A program made the position numbers and the translations under genes. Positions 1 to 9,538 of a DNA stretch of 64,000 bases are shown here, piece by piece. The stretch's first letter is position 1. Every line of letters starts with the position of its first letter. Under the pieces are notes generated by a model. It worked only from the letters and a program-made list of their open reading frames with translations, had not been told where the DNA came from and did not search any database. The stretch comes from Syntrophobacteraceae bacterium (lineage in GTDB: Bacteria > Desulfobacterota > Syntrophobacteria > Syntrophobacterales > Syntrophobacteraceae): the NCBI GenBank assembly GCA_025453975.1, contig JALOPI010000015.1:18230-82229 (forward strand), read 5' to 3'.

Positions 1-648
1 CCCGGATGGCGCGGGATCATCCAGTGGACCGCCCACGGCTACGGCCTTTGCGACCTCCTGCTTCAGCTTCCCATGCATGGAGACTGCTCGGCATGCCCCA
101 AGCGGGCGGATGTACCCCTGGTGGCCCGCCATTCCAAACGCTCCCCAGGGGAGACACGAAGGGTCCTGGGGCTCAACTCCCGGCAGCCCGCCTATCTCCT
201 GGCCTTCACCACCCTGAGCCTGGATGCCGAAGCTCTGAGCGCCGTGGAGGGAATTCCAGAAGCGGTCTTTCTCTTCAAGCACCCCCTGCGCTACGCGCTC
301 TCCAACGGCCTCTGCCTGGATGGCCTCGATCTCTCCTACGCAGACGTCGTCGCAGCCGTCGACGCCGTGATCACCAAACCAGGCTATGGCATCGTTTCCG
401 ACTGCCTGGCCCATGGCACCCCCATGATTTACACTGACCGCGGCCCCTTCCCCGAGTACCCCATTCTGGTGGAAGCCATGCGAGCCCATCTGCCGGTGGC
501 ATATCTTCCAGCGGAGGATCTCTACGCAGGCCGCTGGAGGGAGGCTTTGGAGGAAGCCCGCGGCCTGCCTCCACGGCCGGTCTCGATCCGCACGGACGGT
601 GCAGAGGTCTGTGCCCGTGAGATCCTGGGCTTTCTGGCGGGGCGCTGA
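1..648 (+). CDS. Glycosyltransferase-like protein, C-terminal part (5' end outside window)
   Basis: The reading frame is open from the first base of the window to the TGA at 646-648, so the true start lies upstream. The visible part resembles the C-terminal nucleotide-sugar-binding half of GT-B/MurG-like transferases: a VITKPGYG..SDCLAHGTP stretch followed by an acidic/aromatic segment (YTDRGPFPEYP) matches the donor-binding loop seen in UDP-glycosyltransferase-like proteins. About 215 residues are visible. The acceptor cannot be told from this fragment. Followed after 80 bp by the Smr gene on the same strand. Function at the level of fold is fairly safe; exact substrate is unknown. Confidence 0.6.
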   Translation, partial: PGWRGIIQWTAHGYGLCDLLLQLPMHGDCSACPKRADVPLVARHSKRSPGETRRVLGLNSRQPAYLLAFTTLSLDAEALSAVEGIPEAVFLFKHPLRYALSNGLCLDGLDLSYADVVAAVDAVITKPGYGIVSDCLAHGTPMIYTDRGPFPEYPILVEAMRAHLPVAYLPAEDLYAGRWREALEEARGLPPRPVSIRTDGAEVCAREILGFLAGR

Positions 649-728
649 GCAGAGCACCTGGACCCCCTCCCGCGGAAAAGGACGGGCATGGGCAGCCGGG
701 TCACACCCATGGGACGAAAGGACGCATC

Positions 729-1061
729 ATGAGCTATTTCAATGAGATCGATGAGCTTGACGGGCCGACGGCCCAGGACGCCCCGGAGGACGAGCCCCTG
801 GCCATCCCCATCGAGGAGGCACTGGACCTGCACACCTTCCGACCAGCGGAGGTCGGGGACCTGCTGGATGATTATCTCGAGGCTGCGCGGGAGAAGGGGT
901 TCCGTGAAGTGCGGATCATTCACGGGAAGGGATCGGGGCAGCTGAGGCACCGTGTCCAGGTCATCCTGGAGCGTCACCCCCTCGTGGTCTCCTTCAAGCC
1001 GGCTGAGGCCTCACGAGGGGGATGGGGGGCGACCGTTGTCACCCTCAAGGCTGGCGATTGA
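729..1061 (+). CDS. Smr-domain protein (small MutS-related)
   Basis: 110 aa. An acidic N-terminus of about 30 residues is followed by a complete Smr domain: LDLHTFRPAEV near residues 36-46, then the IIHGKGSGQLR core and a C-terminal GGWGATVV strand. The LDLH and HGKGxG motifs are the conserved, putatively catalytic motifs of this endonuclease-like domain, found alone or at the C-terminus of MutS2. The stand-alone form is usually of unknown cellular role, with DNA or RNA nicking suggested. ATG at 729 is preceded by a purine-rich GACGAAAGGA. The domain assignment is confident and the biological role is not. Confidence 0.85.
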   Translation: MSYFNEIDELDGPTAQDAPEDEPLAIPIEEALDLHTFRPAEVGDLLDDYLEAAREKGFREVRIIHGKGSGQLRHRVQVILERHPLVVSFKPAEASRGGWGATVVTLKAGD

Positions 1062-1170
1062 GGCTTCCGGAGCCCCATCGCTTCCGGTCTTCGGGGATGG
1101 GTGAGGAGAGAGGAGCGGGAGCGCCGTGGGGCGAGGCGAAGCAGCCCGCCCCTCGGCGTCCGAGACTTCG

Positions 1171-1917
1171 CTAGCGGCGATCGATGGTGATCTCGTAGCG
1201 TCGAACGCGATCGTCGGGACGCACCGACGCCAGGAGCGAAAAGAGACGGCCGTTGAGACCCATCTGCTTCATGGCCTTGCGATCCACTTCCAGCTCGGCC
1301 ACCTGGCACACCTGTCTCTGGATCACGCTGCCCTCCCCGTCGTAGAGATTGAGGACGAACCCATTCTGGGTCAAATCGTTTCGACTCGACACGACTTTCC
1401 TCATTTGAACCATGAGGCCGGTGCCCGGCGCGCTCACCACTTCCGAGAAGTCGGCCTGCAGGTCGTACATGGCTCCGTGGACCCTTTCACGGCTTCGACG
1501 GCTGGCCTCGGTGCCACGGCCGGTGCGCAGGAGCTGGAGGCTCTCTTCGGGGCTGAGCTTCTGGGAAACCGTCTCACCGGAAGGCGAGGCGCTGATGAGA
1601 TCGCGCAGCATCTTCACATGCGTCGACTTGCCCTCCGCCTCCACATTCTCCGCCATGACCTCGGGATCGAACTCGCGATTGACGACCACTTCCTGCACCG
1701 ATGCGACCTGCACCCTGGGAACCCCAGCCACGCCCCCGGGGATCTCGAACTTGAGCTCCCCGCCTTCCTCCCAGTAGTAGGGGACTTCCACGGAGGTACC
1801 GTCGGTCATCTTGAGCCGAAGGGGACCGCCCCAGACCCACGAGCTTCCGACAGCCAGGGTCAGGCAGAGCCCAAATCCCAGACCTACATAAACTTTACGG
1901 ACCACGCTGTGTTTCAT
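1171..1917 (-). CDS. Exported protein of unknown function
   Basis: I do not recognise the family. From the ATG at 1917 the product is 248 aa, beginning with basic residues and a hydrophobic stretch (VYVGLGFGLCLTLAVGSSWVWG), a typical Sec signal peptide, then a short beta-rich segment (LRLKMTDGTSVEVPYYWEEGGELKFEIPGG) that looks like a small binding domain, and a charged helical C-terminal half. An upstream in-frame ATG at 1953 would add 12 residues; 1917 is chosen because the signal peptide then begins normally. It stands alone, convergent with the Smr gene. Likely periplasmic or envelope-attached. Confidence 0.6.
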   Translation of the reverse strand: MKHSVVRKVYVGLGFGLCLTLAVGSSWVWGGPLRLKMTDGTSVEVPYYWEEGGELKFEIPGGVAGVPRVQVASVQEVVVNREFDPEVMAENVEAEGKSTHVKMLRDLISASPSGETVSQKLSPEESLQLLRTGRGTEASRRSRERVHGAMYDLQADFSEVVSAPGTGLMVQMRKVVSSRNDLTQNGFVLNLYDGEGSVIQRQVCQVAELEVDRKAMKQMGLNGRLFSLLASVRPDDRVRRYEITIDRR

Positions 1918-2148
1918 CCTTCGCACCCTCTGATCTTGTTGGAGTTCAGCCATGAGCGCCGGGGGACCCTCCGAGCCAGGGCTCCCCGCTTTCGAATTAG
2001 CTTTACGCCACATGGAATGTATTATAGACGTCTGTACTCACCCTGGACGGGTGTGCTGCGCTCTTCGGACTTTCATCGCCAGTGAGGGGATATTCGGGAG
2101 AATCACGGCAAAGCTTGACATCATGTTGATGCCGGGAGCCCGGGGGCT

Positions 2149-2260
2149 CAATATTGTTGACTTAACGCCACTCCGGTGAAAGCCGGGGGTCAGAAAACCT
2201 CATGAAAACCCGATCCGGCTTTCACCGGAATGACGCTCCCGGCTTATGTCAACAGTATTG
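2149..2260. repeat. MITE-like nested inverted repeat
   Basis: A 112-bp unit lies between two divergently oriented genes. Its ends are 13-bp inverted repeats (2149-2161 and 2248-2260) that differ at one position. Inside is a perfect 15-bp inverted repeat, TCCGGTGAAAGCCGG at 2172-2186 against its complement at 2215-2229. The inner word resembles the dispersed palindromes (TCCGG..GAAAGCCGG) common between genes in many proteobacteria. A terminator is unlikely because there is no T-run after the stem. It is best read as a small mobile or REP-like palindromic element; only one copy is seen here. Confidence 0.6.
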
Positions 2261-2331
2261 AAGCGGTGGTGGGGGGTATAAGCATCGACCGTCAGGGATA
2301 AGGGCTCAATTCCATTCAAGGAGAAATTGCG

Positions 2332-3270
2332 ATGCGCACTTTCATCTCCGGGTCATTGGCTTATGACCGCATCATGGATTTTCCCGGACGTTTTGCGGAT
2401 CATATACTACCGAACAAGATTCACGTACTCAACGTGTGCTTCAACATCAATGGCCTGGTGGAGAAATTCGGGGGGACCGCCGGGAACATCGGCTACACCC
2501 TGGGGCTGCTCGGAGAGCAGCCGTTCATCGTGGCCACGGCCGGTGACGACTTCGGCCGCTACAGGGAGTGGCTACGCTCCCACGGGCTTTCGGATCGTTG
2601 GGTGAGACCGATATCCGGCGTGCTCACGGCCGGTGCCTACATCACAACGGACCTGGATGACAATCAGATCACCGCGTTCAATCCGGGCGCCATGGCGCAC
2701 GAAGCCGAGCTGCCGCCCCTCGATGACTCCACCGAGCCCACCCAGGTGCTCATCGGCCCGGGGAACAAGGCGGACATGGCGGGCTTCGCAGTCAAGGCAC
2801 GAGAGGCTGCCGTCCCCTTCTTCTTCGACCCAGGTCAGAGCCTGAACATCTGGCAGGGGGAAGAGATCCGGCAGGCCGTGCAGGGAGCCGCCGCCTTCAT
2901 CTCCAACGACTACGAGCTCTCACAGTTCCTGCAAATCGCCGCATGGAGCATGAGCGACCTCTACCGGGCCGTGCAGATGGTAATCACCACTCAGGGTCCA
3001 GAAGGCGTGATCCTGGATCGGCAGGGTGAAAAGCTCCTCATTCCGGCGGTGCCCGTGAAGGACGTTCTGGACCCCACGGGGGCCGGGGACGCTTTTCGCG
3101 CCGGCCTGCTCAAGGGGCGCGCCATGGGGCTGGACTGGGACCTCTGCTGCCAGCTCGGAACCGTTGCCGCCGCCTATGCCGTGGAGCACTATGGAACCCA
3201 GGAGCACCAGCTCGACTGGCAAGCTTTCTGCCGACGTTACGATGACAACTTCGGTCCGCTCATCTGCTGA
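2332..3270 (+). CDS. PfkB-family carbohydrate/nucleoside kinase
   Basis: 312 aa, full length for the ribokinase/adenosine kinase family. An N-terminal SGSLAYDRIMDFPG strand leads into the substrate-binding region FGGTAGNIGYTLGLLG, and the C-terminal signature DPTGAGDAFRAGLLKG holds the anion hole and catalytic Asp of the family. It phosphorylates a sugar or nucleoside with ATP; the N-terminal pattern is closest to bacterial proteins annotated as adenosine-kinase-like, but the substrate is inferred only. ATG at 2332 has a good ribosome-binding site (AAGGAGAAATTGCG). Its 3' end overlaps the convergent P-type ATPase gene by 34 bp. Confidence 0.9.
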   Translation: MRTFISGSLAYDRIMDFPGRFADHILPNKIHVLNVCFNINGLVEKFGGTAGNIGYTLGLLGEQPFIVATAGDDFGRYREWLRSHGLSDRWVRPISGVLTAGAYITTDLDDNQITAFNPGAMAHEAELPPLDDSTEPTQVLIGPGNKADMAGFAVKAREAAVPFFFDPGQSLNIWQGEEIRQAVQGAAAFISNDYELSQFLQIAAWSMSDLYRAVQMVITTQGPEGVILDRQGEKLLIPAVPVKDVLDPTGAGDAFRAGLLKGRAMGLDWDLCCQLGTVAAAYAVEHYGTQEHQLDWQAFCRRYDDNFGPLIC

Positions 3271-5483
3271 GGATGCCCCTCGGGTCTACCGTCACCGACT
3301 CGGCCCGGCCCCGATCCCAGAAGGCGGAGACCATTGAAGATCACCAGCAGGGAAGCGCCCATGTCGGCCGCAATGGCGCTCCAGAGTGTAGCGATTCCCC
3401 CCGCGGCCATCCCGAGGAAGAGGATCTTCACCGCCAGCGAAAAGAAGATGTTCTGCTGGATGACGGCAAGGGTTCGCCTGGAATGAGCGATCAGCCAGGG
3501 GAGCCGGGTGAGGTCGTCGGACATCAGGGCCACATCGGCGGTCTCGATGGCGGCATCGGCTCCGATGGCCCCCATGGCGATCCCCAGATTCGAAGCCGCA
3601 AGGGCCGGCGCATCATTGATGCCGTCACCCACCATGGCCACCCGGCCGTACTTTTCGTTCAAGTGGACCACCACCTCGACCTTGTCCTGGGGCAGCAGCT
3701 CCGCCTGGTACCGATCGACGCCCGTGGCGGCGGCGACGGCCTCTCCCGTCCTTTCGCCGTCCCCCGTGAGGAGGATCAGCCGCTCGATTCCCAGGCTCCT
3801 GAGTGATTCCACCACGGCTGGGGCTTCGAACCGGATCTCGTCGGTCAGGCTCATGATCCCGCACACATGGTCCTCGGTCCACATCATGACGACCGAATGG
3901 CCGGCGTTTTCAAGCTCCTCGGCGATGCGGTGAGCCTCGGGGGTTTCGTGGCCCCATTCCTCCAGCAGCCGGTGACTCCCGATCCAGTAGGTGCGAGAAT
4001 CGATCACCCCCTGGGCGCCCTGGCCCGGAAGCACCGTCAAGTGCTCGGCGGGCGTGTAGGACAGCCCTCTCTCGTCAGCCAGCCGCAGAATGGCTCCCGC
4101 GACGGGATGCGTGGAGTGGGTCTCGAGGGCCGCCGCTCGAGCGAGCAGCTCCTCCTCGGTGTGGTCGTCGAGGGGGACGATCTGCTGAACCACGGGACGA
4201 CCGTGGGTCAAGGTCCCGGTCTTGTCGAAGGCGATGGCCCTGAGGCGGGCCGGTGCCTCCAGGTAGGCTCCCCCCTTGATGAGCACGCCGTTCCGTGCCG
4301 CCGTGGTCAGACCGGCAACGATGCTGACGGGTGTTGAGATCACCAGGGAGCATGGACATGCGATGACCAGGACCACGAGGGCCTGGTAAAGCCACGAAGC
4401 CCAGTTTCCGCCGAGAATCAAGGGCGGGGCCACGGCGATGAGGCAGGCCACCCCGAGCATGAGGGGGGTGTAGACGCGGGCGAACCGCTCGACGAACTGC
4501 TCAGTGGGCGCCCGGCGCGACTGGGCCGCCTCCACCATCTGGATGATCCGGGCGAGGGTCGTGTCCGATGCGGGCCGGGTCGAGCGAAACTCCATGCTCC
4601 CCTCCAGGTTGATGGTCCCGGCATAGACCTCGTCCCCCACCCCCTTGGCCACGGGCAGGGGCTCTCCCGTGATGGATGACTGGTCGATGGAGGTGGAGCC
4701 CCTGGTGACCACTCCGTCCAGGGGCAGCTTTTCCCCGGGTCGCACGAGCACCGTGGCTCCCACCGGGACCCGCTCCACCGGTGCCTCCTCGATGTCGCCG
4801 TCCGTCGGGCAAAGGAATCGTGCCGTGAGGGGTGAGATATCGATCAAGGCCTTGATGGCGTTTCGTGCCCGCCCGATGCTCCAGCTTTCCAGAAGCAGCG
4901 CCAGGGAAAAGAGGAAGGTCACCGAGGCCGCTTCCAGCCACTCCCCGATTCCCATGGCTCCGAGGACGGCCACGGCCATGAGGAGATTCATGTCCGGCCT
5001 CAGAGCGCGGGCCGCGGCCAGGGCGCGGGGCGCGATGCGCCAGCCGCCCAGGAGGACCGCGCCCCCATAGGACGCCAGTGCCAGCGGATGCAGCCCCACT
5101 TCTTCCGGGGAGCCCTCGGCCAGCGCATCCAGCAGACTCCCCGCGAAAAAGGTCTGAATCGCGATGCCGGCCACCATGGCGAGGCCGCTCAGGGCACAGA
5201 GCACCAGAGGTCCCCGGCGCTGCCAGAAGGTCCCGGCCACGGGACAGGTGCCCGCCGGGCACGCATCATCCCAGGGAACGGCTTCCATGCCCGCGGACGA
5301 CACGGCCTGCCGTATCGCCTCCTCGGTGACCGTCGTGCCCAGGATCACCACCGTCATTTTGCCGGCCAGAAGATCGAACTGCAGGTTCAGCTCGCCGCCG
5401 ACCAGAGGTCCGACCCGATCCTTGAGCAGGCCGATCTCCTGGGCGCAGCACATGCCCCGAATCCGGAAAACCATTTTCTGCAT
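3237..5483 (-). CDS. P1B-type heavy-metal-transporting ATPase (Zn/Cd/Pb class)
   Basis: 748 aa integral membrane pump exporting metal ions at the cost of ATP. An N-terminal HMA-like domain carries GMCCAQE, a CCxxE variant of the usual GMxCxxC motif that is associated with Zn/Cd/Pb pumps. A second short Cys loop (CPAGTCPVAG) precedes the membrane region. The core has the transmembrane CPC motif (IACPCSLVIS), the phosphorylation site DKTGTLTHG, the HP motif (THPVAGAI) and the hinge GDGINDAPAL. All catalytic motifs are intact. Divalent Zn2+/Cd2+/Pb2+ specificity is inferred from the CCxxE site; copper is less likely. The 3' end overlaps the convergent kinase gene. Confidence 0.93.
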   Translation of the reverse strand: MQKMVFRIRGMCCAQEIGLLKDRVGPLVGGELNLQFDLLAGKMTVVILGTTVTEEAIRQAVSSAGMEAVPWDDACPAGTCPVAGTFWQRRGPLVLCALSGLAMVAGIAIQTFFAGSLLDALAEGSPEEVGLHPLALASYGGAVLLGGWRIAPRALAAARALRPDMNLLMAVAVLGAMGIGEWLEAASVTFLFSLALLLESWSIGRARNAIKALIDISPLTARFLCPTDGDIEEAPVERVPVGATVLVRPGEKLPLDGVVTRGSTSIDQSSITGEPLPVAKGVGDEVYAGTINLEGSMEFRSTRPASDTTLARIIQMVEAAQSRRAPTEQFVERFARVYTPLMLGVACLIAVAPPLILGGNWASWLYQALVVLVIACPCSLVISTPVSIVAGLTTAARNGVLIKGGAYLEAPARLRAIAFDKTGTLTHGRPVVQQIVPLDDHTEEELLARAAALETHSTHPVAGAILRLADERGLSYTPAEHLTVLPGQGAQGVIDSRTYWIGSHRLLEEWGHETPEAHRIAEELENAGHSVVMMWTEDHVCGIMSLTDEIRFEAPAVVESLRSLGIERLILLTGDGERTGEAVAAATGVDRYQAELLPQDKVEVVVHLNEKYGRVAMVGDGINDAPALAASNLGIAMGAIGADAAIETADVALMSDDLTRLPWLIAHSRRTLAVIQQNIFFSLAVKILFLGMAAGGIATLWSAIAADMGASLLVIFNGLRLLGSGPGRVGDGRPEGHPQQMSGPKLSS

Positions 5484-5537
5484 CGTCAGGCACCACCCCG
5501 AGCCCGTGTATTCGTCATCGATCCGAGAGCGGCCAGC

Positions 5538-8500
5538 TCACCGAAGCGGCTCCATCAGCCGCGTCGGAGTCTGGATCGTGCGCTTGAGCAAATCGATCAG
5601 TCCCGCCCCCAGGGCGGATGGAGAGAGGGGAACCACGTCAGGGTCCTTCAGATCCCCCGAGACCCTCACGGGGAAGGACAGGAGACTCCCGTTGAGGATA
5701 TCTCCCAGGATCGGCACCTTGTCGATGATCCGGTCAACCGTCCTCAAGGGAGCCACGACCATCACCAGGTCCGCCCGCCTGGCCCGGAGATCCACCGTCC
5801 CCTTCCAGATCATTTTCATACAGTGGGCATCCACCACGGAATTGTCGAGAGTCAGAATCCCATCCCGAATGACTCCCGATGCCGTGATGGAGTCGTAGGC
5901 GCAGCCCCGGTTGGTCAGATCGGGGATCTGGCCCCGGTAGATTTCGGTGATGTTCAGGACCGAGAACACCTTCCCAATGAACCCGATGGGAAAAATCCTC
6001 CCCTCTCTCGCCTTGACATCGATCCTCCCCTGAAGCGAAGCCAGGAGATCGTCAGGAGGGCCGGCCGAGGAGAGGGCGCCTTCCAGCTCCAGGGTGCCGT
6101 CGACAAGGCCCTCCGTCCCCCAGAGGCAGCGGAGCGAGTCGCCCAGGGGAGCCGCAGCAGCGGCCAGGTCCGCGGAAGCCCGCACCGACTGGGGCGAGAC
6201 CTCGATCCTTCCGGGCAGCGAGATTCCGCAGAGCCGAGCTTCCGACACGTCGATGACGGCACCGTCAGGCCTGAGGTCCACCCGGAATTCAGCTGGAGCG
6301 AAACCGTGGTCTCCCCAGACGAAGCGACCCGACTTCACCCGAAGCGACCCCGAGAGAGCCCCCCTCCCCTCCTTTTCGGAGGAAGCTTCCGAAGCTTGCG
6401 CCGAATCGGAGCCGCCAAGCCTCTTCTGCCGAAATTCCACAAGCCTTTCCCAGACCAGCTCGTCGGCTGTGACATCCATATCCACATGGAAACCCTCAGG
6501 GGAGAGGTCGACAAAGCCCCTGCAGGTCACTTCAGTCGGATCCAGATTCAAGCGGGAGGCATCGACCCAGAGCCGGCCACCTTCGGCTCTGAGGGCCGCC
6601 TGCCTGACCTCCAGGGGCGCCCTCGCTCCCCAGACCATCTTGAGCCCCTGCACCTCCAAGGCTCCCCGGGCCGTGGAGCTCCTGGGGCGATCCGGGCGGA
6701 TCGTGCTCTGGAAGCTCCCTTTCATCGAGCCCTCCAGCACGAGATTTCGAAGGAAGAGCTGATCCAACGTGGTCCCGGCAAGGACGCCATTGAAGGTGAG
6801 GTCGATGGTGCCATTCTTCCTCAGGAGGGTGCAGGTTGCACTGGACTCCCGATCCTTCACCGCGAGGCTGGAAATATTCAGCTCGCCCGGCTGCGCCCGC
6901 AGGCTCAGCTCGACCCGCGGACCTCCATTCACGGACACAGCCCCGGAAAAACCCACACGGCGGTCCTTGTGCCAGCTGAAGCGCCCATTGGACAGCGTGG
7001 CGGGCCCGCGGATCCTGAAATCCCCCGGAAGCTCGGCCCGATCGGACCCCCATTCGATGGCCCTCGAAGCCAGGCCTCCCGTCAGAGAGAGATCCACCGA
7101 GGTCATATCTCCCTTTTGGAAGGCCAAGGCTCCCGAAACGAGCAGCGAGGCGTCCAGCAGCCTGCTGCCGCAGCCGCTCACGAGCAGCTGGCCGGTGGTC
7201 AGATGCAGGCGCCCGGATTCGACATGGATCAAGTCCGGAAAGAAATCGTGGCCAAGGGATGCGCCTTCCACATCAGCCTTGACACTGTAGCTCCAGCCGG
7301 ACGGATTCATCAGCTGACCGTTCAGGGATGTCTCCCGCAGCGTCACCCTGCCATTCAGTGATGACACGCGCTTCAGGGCTCCTCGAATGCTGGGATGTGA
7401 TGTCAGCCAGGGGTAGATCTCATCAAGATCGATGTGTATGGCATTCCCGGATCGAACCTCGACGCCTGATGGCATTCCCCAGTCCAGCCCGATGGAAAGG
7501 GGCTCGAAAACACTCTGTCCCACCGCCCCCTCGAGAGCCACCGCGGAGAGCGTCCGGCCCTCATATCGGAGTCCGCTCCCCTTCAAGCGGATGGGATACG
7601 GGACTCGGTCGGTTCGCCCGCTGACCTCGAATTCGCCCGCCTCGACGAGGGTCTTGACGGCCTTGAGCCGCTCGCCAAGAACCAGGCGCCCCTTGGCTCG
7701 GCCCGCAATGGCATGGAGCCGCGCCAGCTCATCCTGGAACTGCGCGTCTTTCACCACGGTCCCCAGGACGGCCGGAAGCCCCCCGAGGTCGGCTTCCAGC
7801 TGGAGGTCCAGATGAAAGGGGCCGTCCTTGCTGGCGTCTTTTTTCAGGGCCAGGGTGAGCACACCATCCAGAGCCTGGGATTCCCCGGCTCGGCCCTGGA
7901 GATTCCACGCCTTGAGCATGCCTCCGGCGATCTCGACCTCGCCCCGTGCACTTTCGACTTCAAGATCCACGGGAGGGATGTAAATCCTCCCACCTTCCAT
8001 GCTGCCCGCGATGACGGTGCTCTCGAGCTTCTTGAGCTCTTCCAGGGTGCGTCCTCGCGCACCGTAACGTATGTAAGGCACATGGCCCCCCGTCACGACT
8101 TCGAAGGTCTCACGGACGGATTTTTCCTCCCCCCAGAGGCCGAGAGCCACCTCGCGAACCTCATCCGCGCTCACCTCCCGGCCTTCCACCTCCACCTGGA
8201 TATCTCGGCCCTTACCTTCGTAAAGTACGGTGCCCGTCGCCCGCAGCCGCGGGGTCTCCATGACCAGGGACTTCAGTCCAAGCCGTGCCGTCTGGCCCTG
8301 CAGGATAAGCCCCGCATCGAAGCGAGCCCCTGCCAGCCGAATGGTGCGATCCCCCTTGTGCATCATGAGCTCGGGGACCTCGCCTTGAACAGTCAGGTCG
8401 ATGCCTTTATGCTGGTGGTAGGCATACTCGACGGCGAAAGTGGAGGTGGACGGCCCCAGCCGCAGGGGCCCACCGCGGAGGAAGCTGGATCCGAGCGCAT

Positions 8501-9221
8501 GGAGCCTGGCGCCCGCCACGATGATCTGCCCACTGCTGGCTCCGCCATCCAGGTCCATGCCCATCTGAACGGAAATCCTTTCGCAGAAGCTCGACTCACC
8601 CCCCAGTGAGAGCTCGATGCGCCCCGGACCACGCTCTCCCCTGGCCTGCACTTGATGGAAGGTCAGGAAAGGCTTTCCGTCCCGCATCACTGCAAGTCGA
8701 CCGCCCTGCACCTTGAGGCTCGGAGCGATGGGGGCAACCCTCAGAAATTCAAGATGCGCGGCCATTCGACCGTCCAGGCTCAGAAGGCGGGCGATGCGAC
8801 CTCCGACGCCCACACCCTCCGCGTCATTGTCGGTGCTGGATTCCTCCTCGGAAGATGCGGTGGGCCAGGTGATCTGAATATCCGGGTTGAGAAAAGCGAT
8901 CTCGTGGATCCGAAGGTCTCCCGAAAAGAGGGGGCCAAGCTTGGGATACAGGGTCATGGATTTGAGTGACAGATCGAAGAGTCCCGGGCTCCAGATCCTG
9001 ACATCCCGAACGATGGCATGGGGCTTCGGAAACAGGGTGAAGTCAATCTTCCGATACTCGGTCTCACAATGAATGCGGCGCCGAAGCTCCTCGAAGACCG
9101 TCTTCTGGACCGCCTCCAGGTTGACCAGTCGGGGGAGTGCCAGCTCCAGGACGGCAAGAAGCCCAAGGAATCCCAGCAGGACGAAAAGCAGCTTCATCGC
9201 AATATTCCTGGCGCTATTCAT
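5538..9221 (-). CDS. Large AsmA-like envelope protein
   Basis: 1227 aa from the ATG at 9221, which has GGAGAT eight bases upstream; the frame is open farther upstream but that part looks non-coding. A single N-terminal membrane anchor (MKLLFVLLGFLGLLAVLELALP) is followed by a long beta-rich body with AsmA features: an N-terminal NPDIQITWP-type segment and a C-terminal AsmA_2-like part ending GSLLSFPVRVSGDLKDPDV. Members of this repeating-beta-groove superfamily (AsmA, YhdP, TamB) are thought to bridge inner and outer membranes and move phospholipid. Transcribed leftward, 54 bp from the ATPase gene. A role in outer-membrane lipid homeostasis is inferred from the family. Confidence 0.8.
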   Translation of the reverse strand: MNSARNIAMKLLFVLLGFLGLLAVLELALPRLVNLEAVQKTVFEELRRRIHCETEYRKIDFTLFPKPHAIVRDVRIWSPGLFDLSLKSMTLYPKLGPLFSGDLRIHEIAFLNPDIQITWPTASSEEESSTDNDAEGVGVGGRIARLLSLDGRMAAHLEFLRVAPIAPSLKVQGGRLAVMRDGKPFLTFHQVQARGERGPGRIELSLGGESSFCERISVQMGMDLDGGASSGQIIVAGARLHALGSSFLRGGPLRLGPSTSTFAVEYAYHQHKGIDLTVQGEVPELMMHKGDRTIRLAGARFDAGLILQGQTARLGLKSLVMETPRLRATGTVLYEGKGRDIQVEVEGREVSADEVREVALGLWGEEKSVRETFEVVTGGHVPYIRYGARGRTLEELKKLESTVIAGSMEGGRIYIPPVDLEVESARGEVEIAGGMLKAWNLQGRAGESQALDGVLTLALKKDASKDGPFHLDLQLEADLGGLPAVLGTVVKDAQFQDELARLHAIAGRAKGRLVLGERLKAVKTLVEAGEFEVSGRTDRVPYPIRLKGSGLRYEGRTLSAVALEGAVGQSVFEPLSIGLDWGMPSGVEVRSGNAIHIDLDEIYPWLTSHPSIRGALKRVSSLNGRVTLRETSLNGQLMNPSGWSYSVKADVEGASLGHDFFPDLIHVESGRLHLTTGQLLVSGCGSRLLDASLLVSGALAFQKGDMTSVDLSLTGGLASRAIEWGSDRAELPGDFRIRGPATLSNGRFSWHKDRRVGFSGAVSVNGGPRVELSLRAQPGELNISSLAVKDRESSATCTLLRKNGTIDLTFNGVLAGTTLDQLFLRNLVLEGSMKGSFQSTIRPDRPRSSTARGALEVQGLKMVWGARAPLEVRQAALRAEGGRLWVDASRLNLDPTEVTCRGFVDLSPEGFHVDMDVTADELVWERLVEFRQKRLGGSDSAQASEASSEKEGRGALSGSLRVKSGRFVWGDHGFAPAEFRVDLRPDGAVIDVSEARLCGISLPGRIEVSPQSVRASADLAAAAAPLGDSLRCLWGTEGLVDGTLELEGALSSAGPPDDLLASLQGRIDVKAREGRIFPIGFIGKVFSVLNITEIYRGQIPDLTNRGCAYDSITASGVIRDGILTLDNSVVDAHCMKMIWKGTVDLRARRADLVMVVAPLRTVDRIIDKVPILGDILNGSLLSFPVRVSGDLKDPDVVPLSPSALGAGLIDLLKRTIQTPTRLMEPLR

Positions 9222-9501
9222 TCGGGAGATCTCCGAAAGGGGCCGCGGCCGGCAGCGACTGGGCGGCGGGTCAAACGGGGCTCCCTCCAGCCCGGGCGGG
9301 GAGCCCCTCCGAAAAACGTCATCACGAGCGATAGGGAGAGACCTGACAACTCTCGAACCCTTGTGCCAGGGATTCCTCTCTTCGTGACGCTCCGTTCCAG
9401 ATGATAAGCAGGATGCCTTGGGCCGCCTGTTCATCACATATAAACCTTATCCGCTCAACAATCAAAGCACGCGGACTGATGGGAGACTGGGAGAGAATGC
9501 C

Positions 9502-9529
9502 TTGACTCATCCGCCAAATGGATTATGTT
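9502..9529 (+). promoter_or_regulatory. Candidate sigma-70 promoter upstream of ssrA
   Basis: TTGACT at 9502-9507 and TATGTT at 9524-9529 are separated by 16 bp. This lies in the 351-bp gap between the divergent AsmA-like gene and tmRNA; the remainder of that gap shows no gene. Transcription would start about 35 nt before the mature tmRNA 5' end, which fits a leader removed by RNase P. A sigma-54-like element nearer to the gene is an alternative. Confidence 0.35.
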
Positions 9530-9538
9530 TGTTGAGCG

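Noticed and set aside
5088..7361. 757-aa open frame on the plus strand inside the P-ATPase and AsmA-like genes
   Set aside because: It lies antisense to two well-supported genes, has a Pro/Arg/Gly-biased composition and no recognisable domain; a GC-rich shadow.
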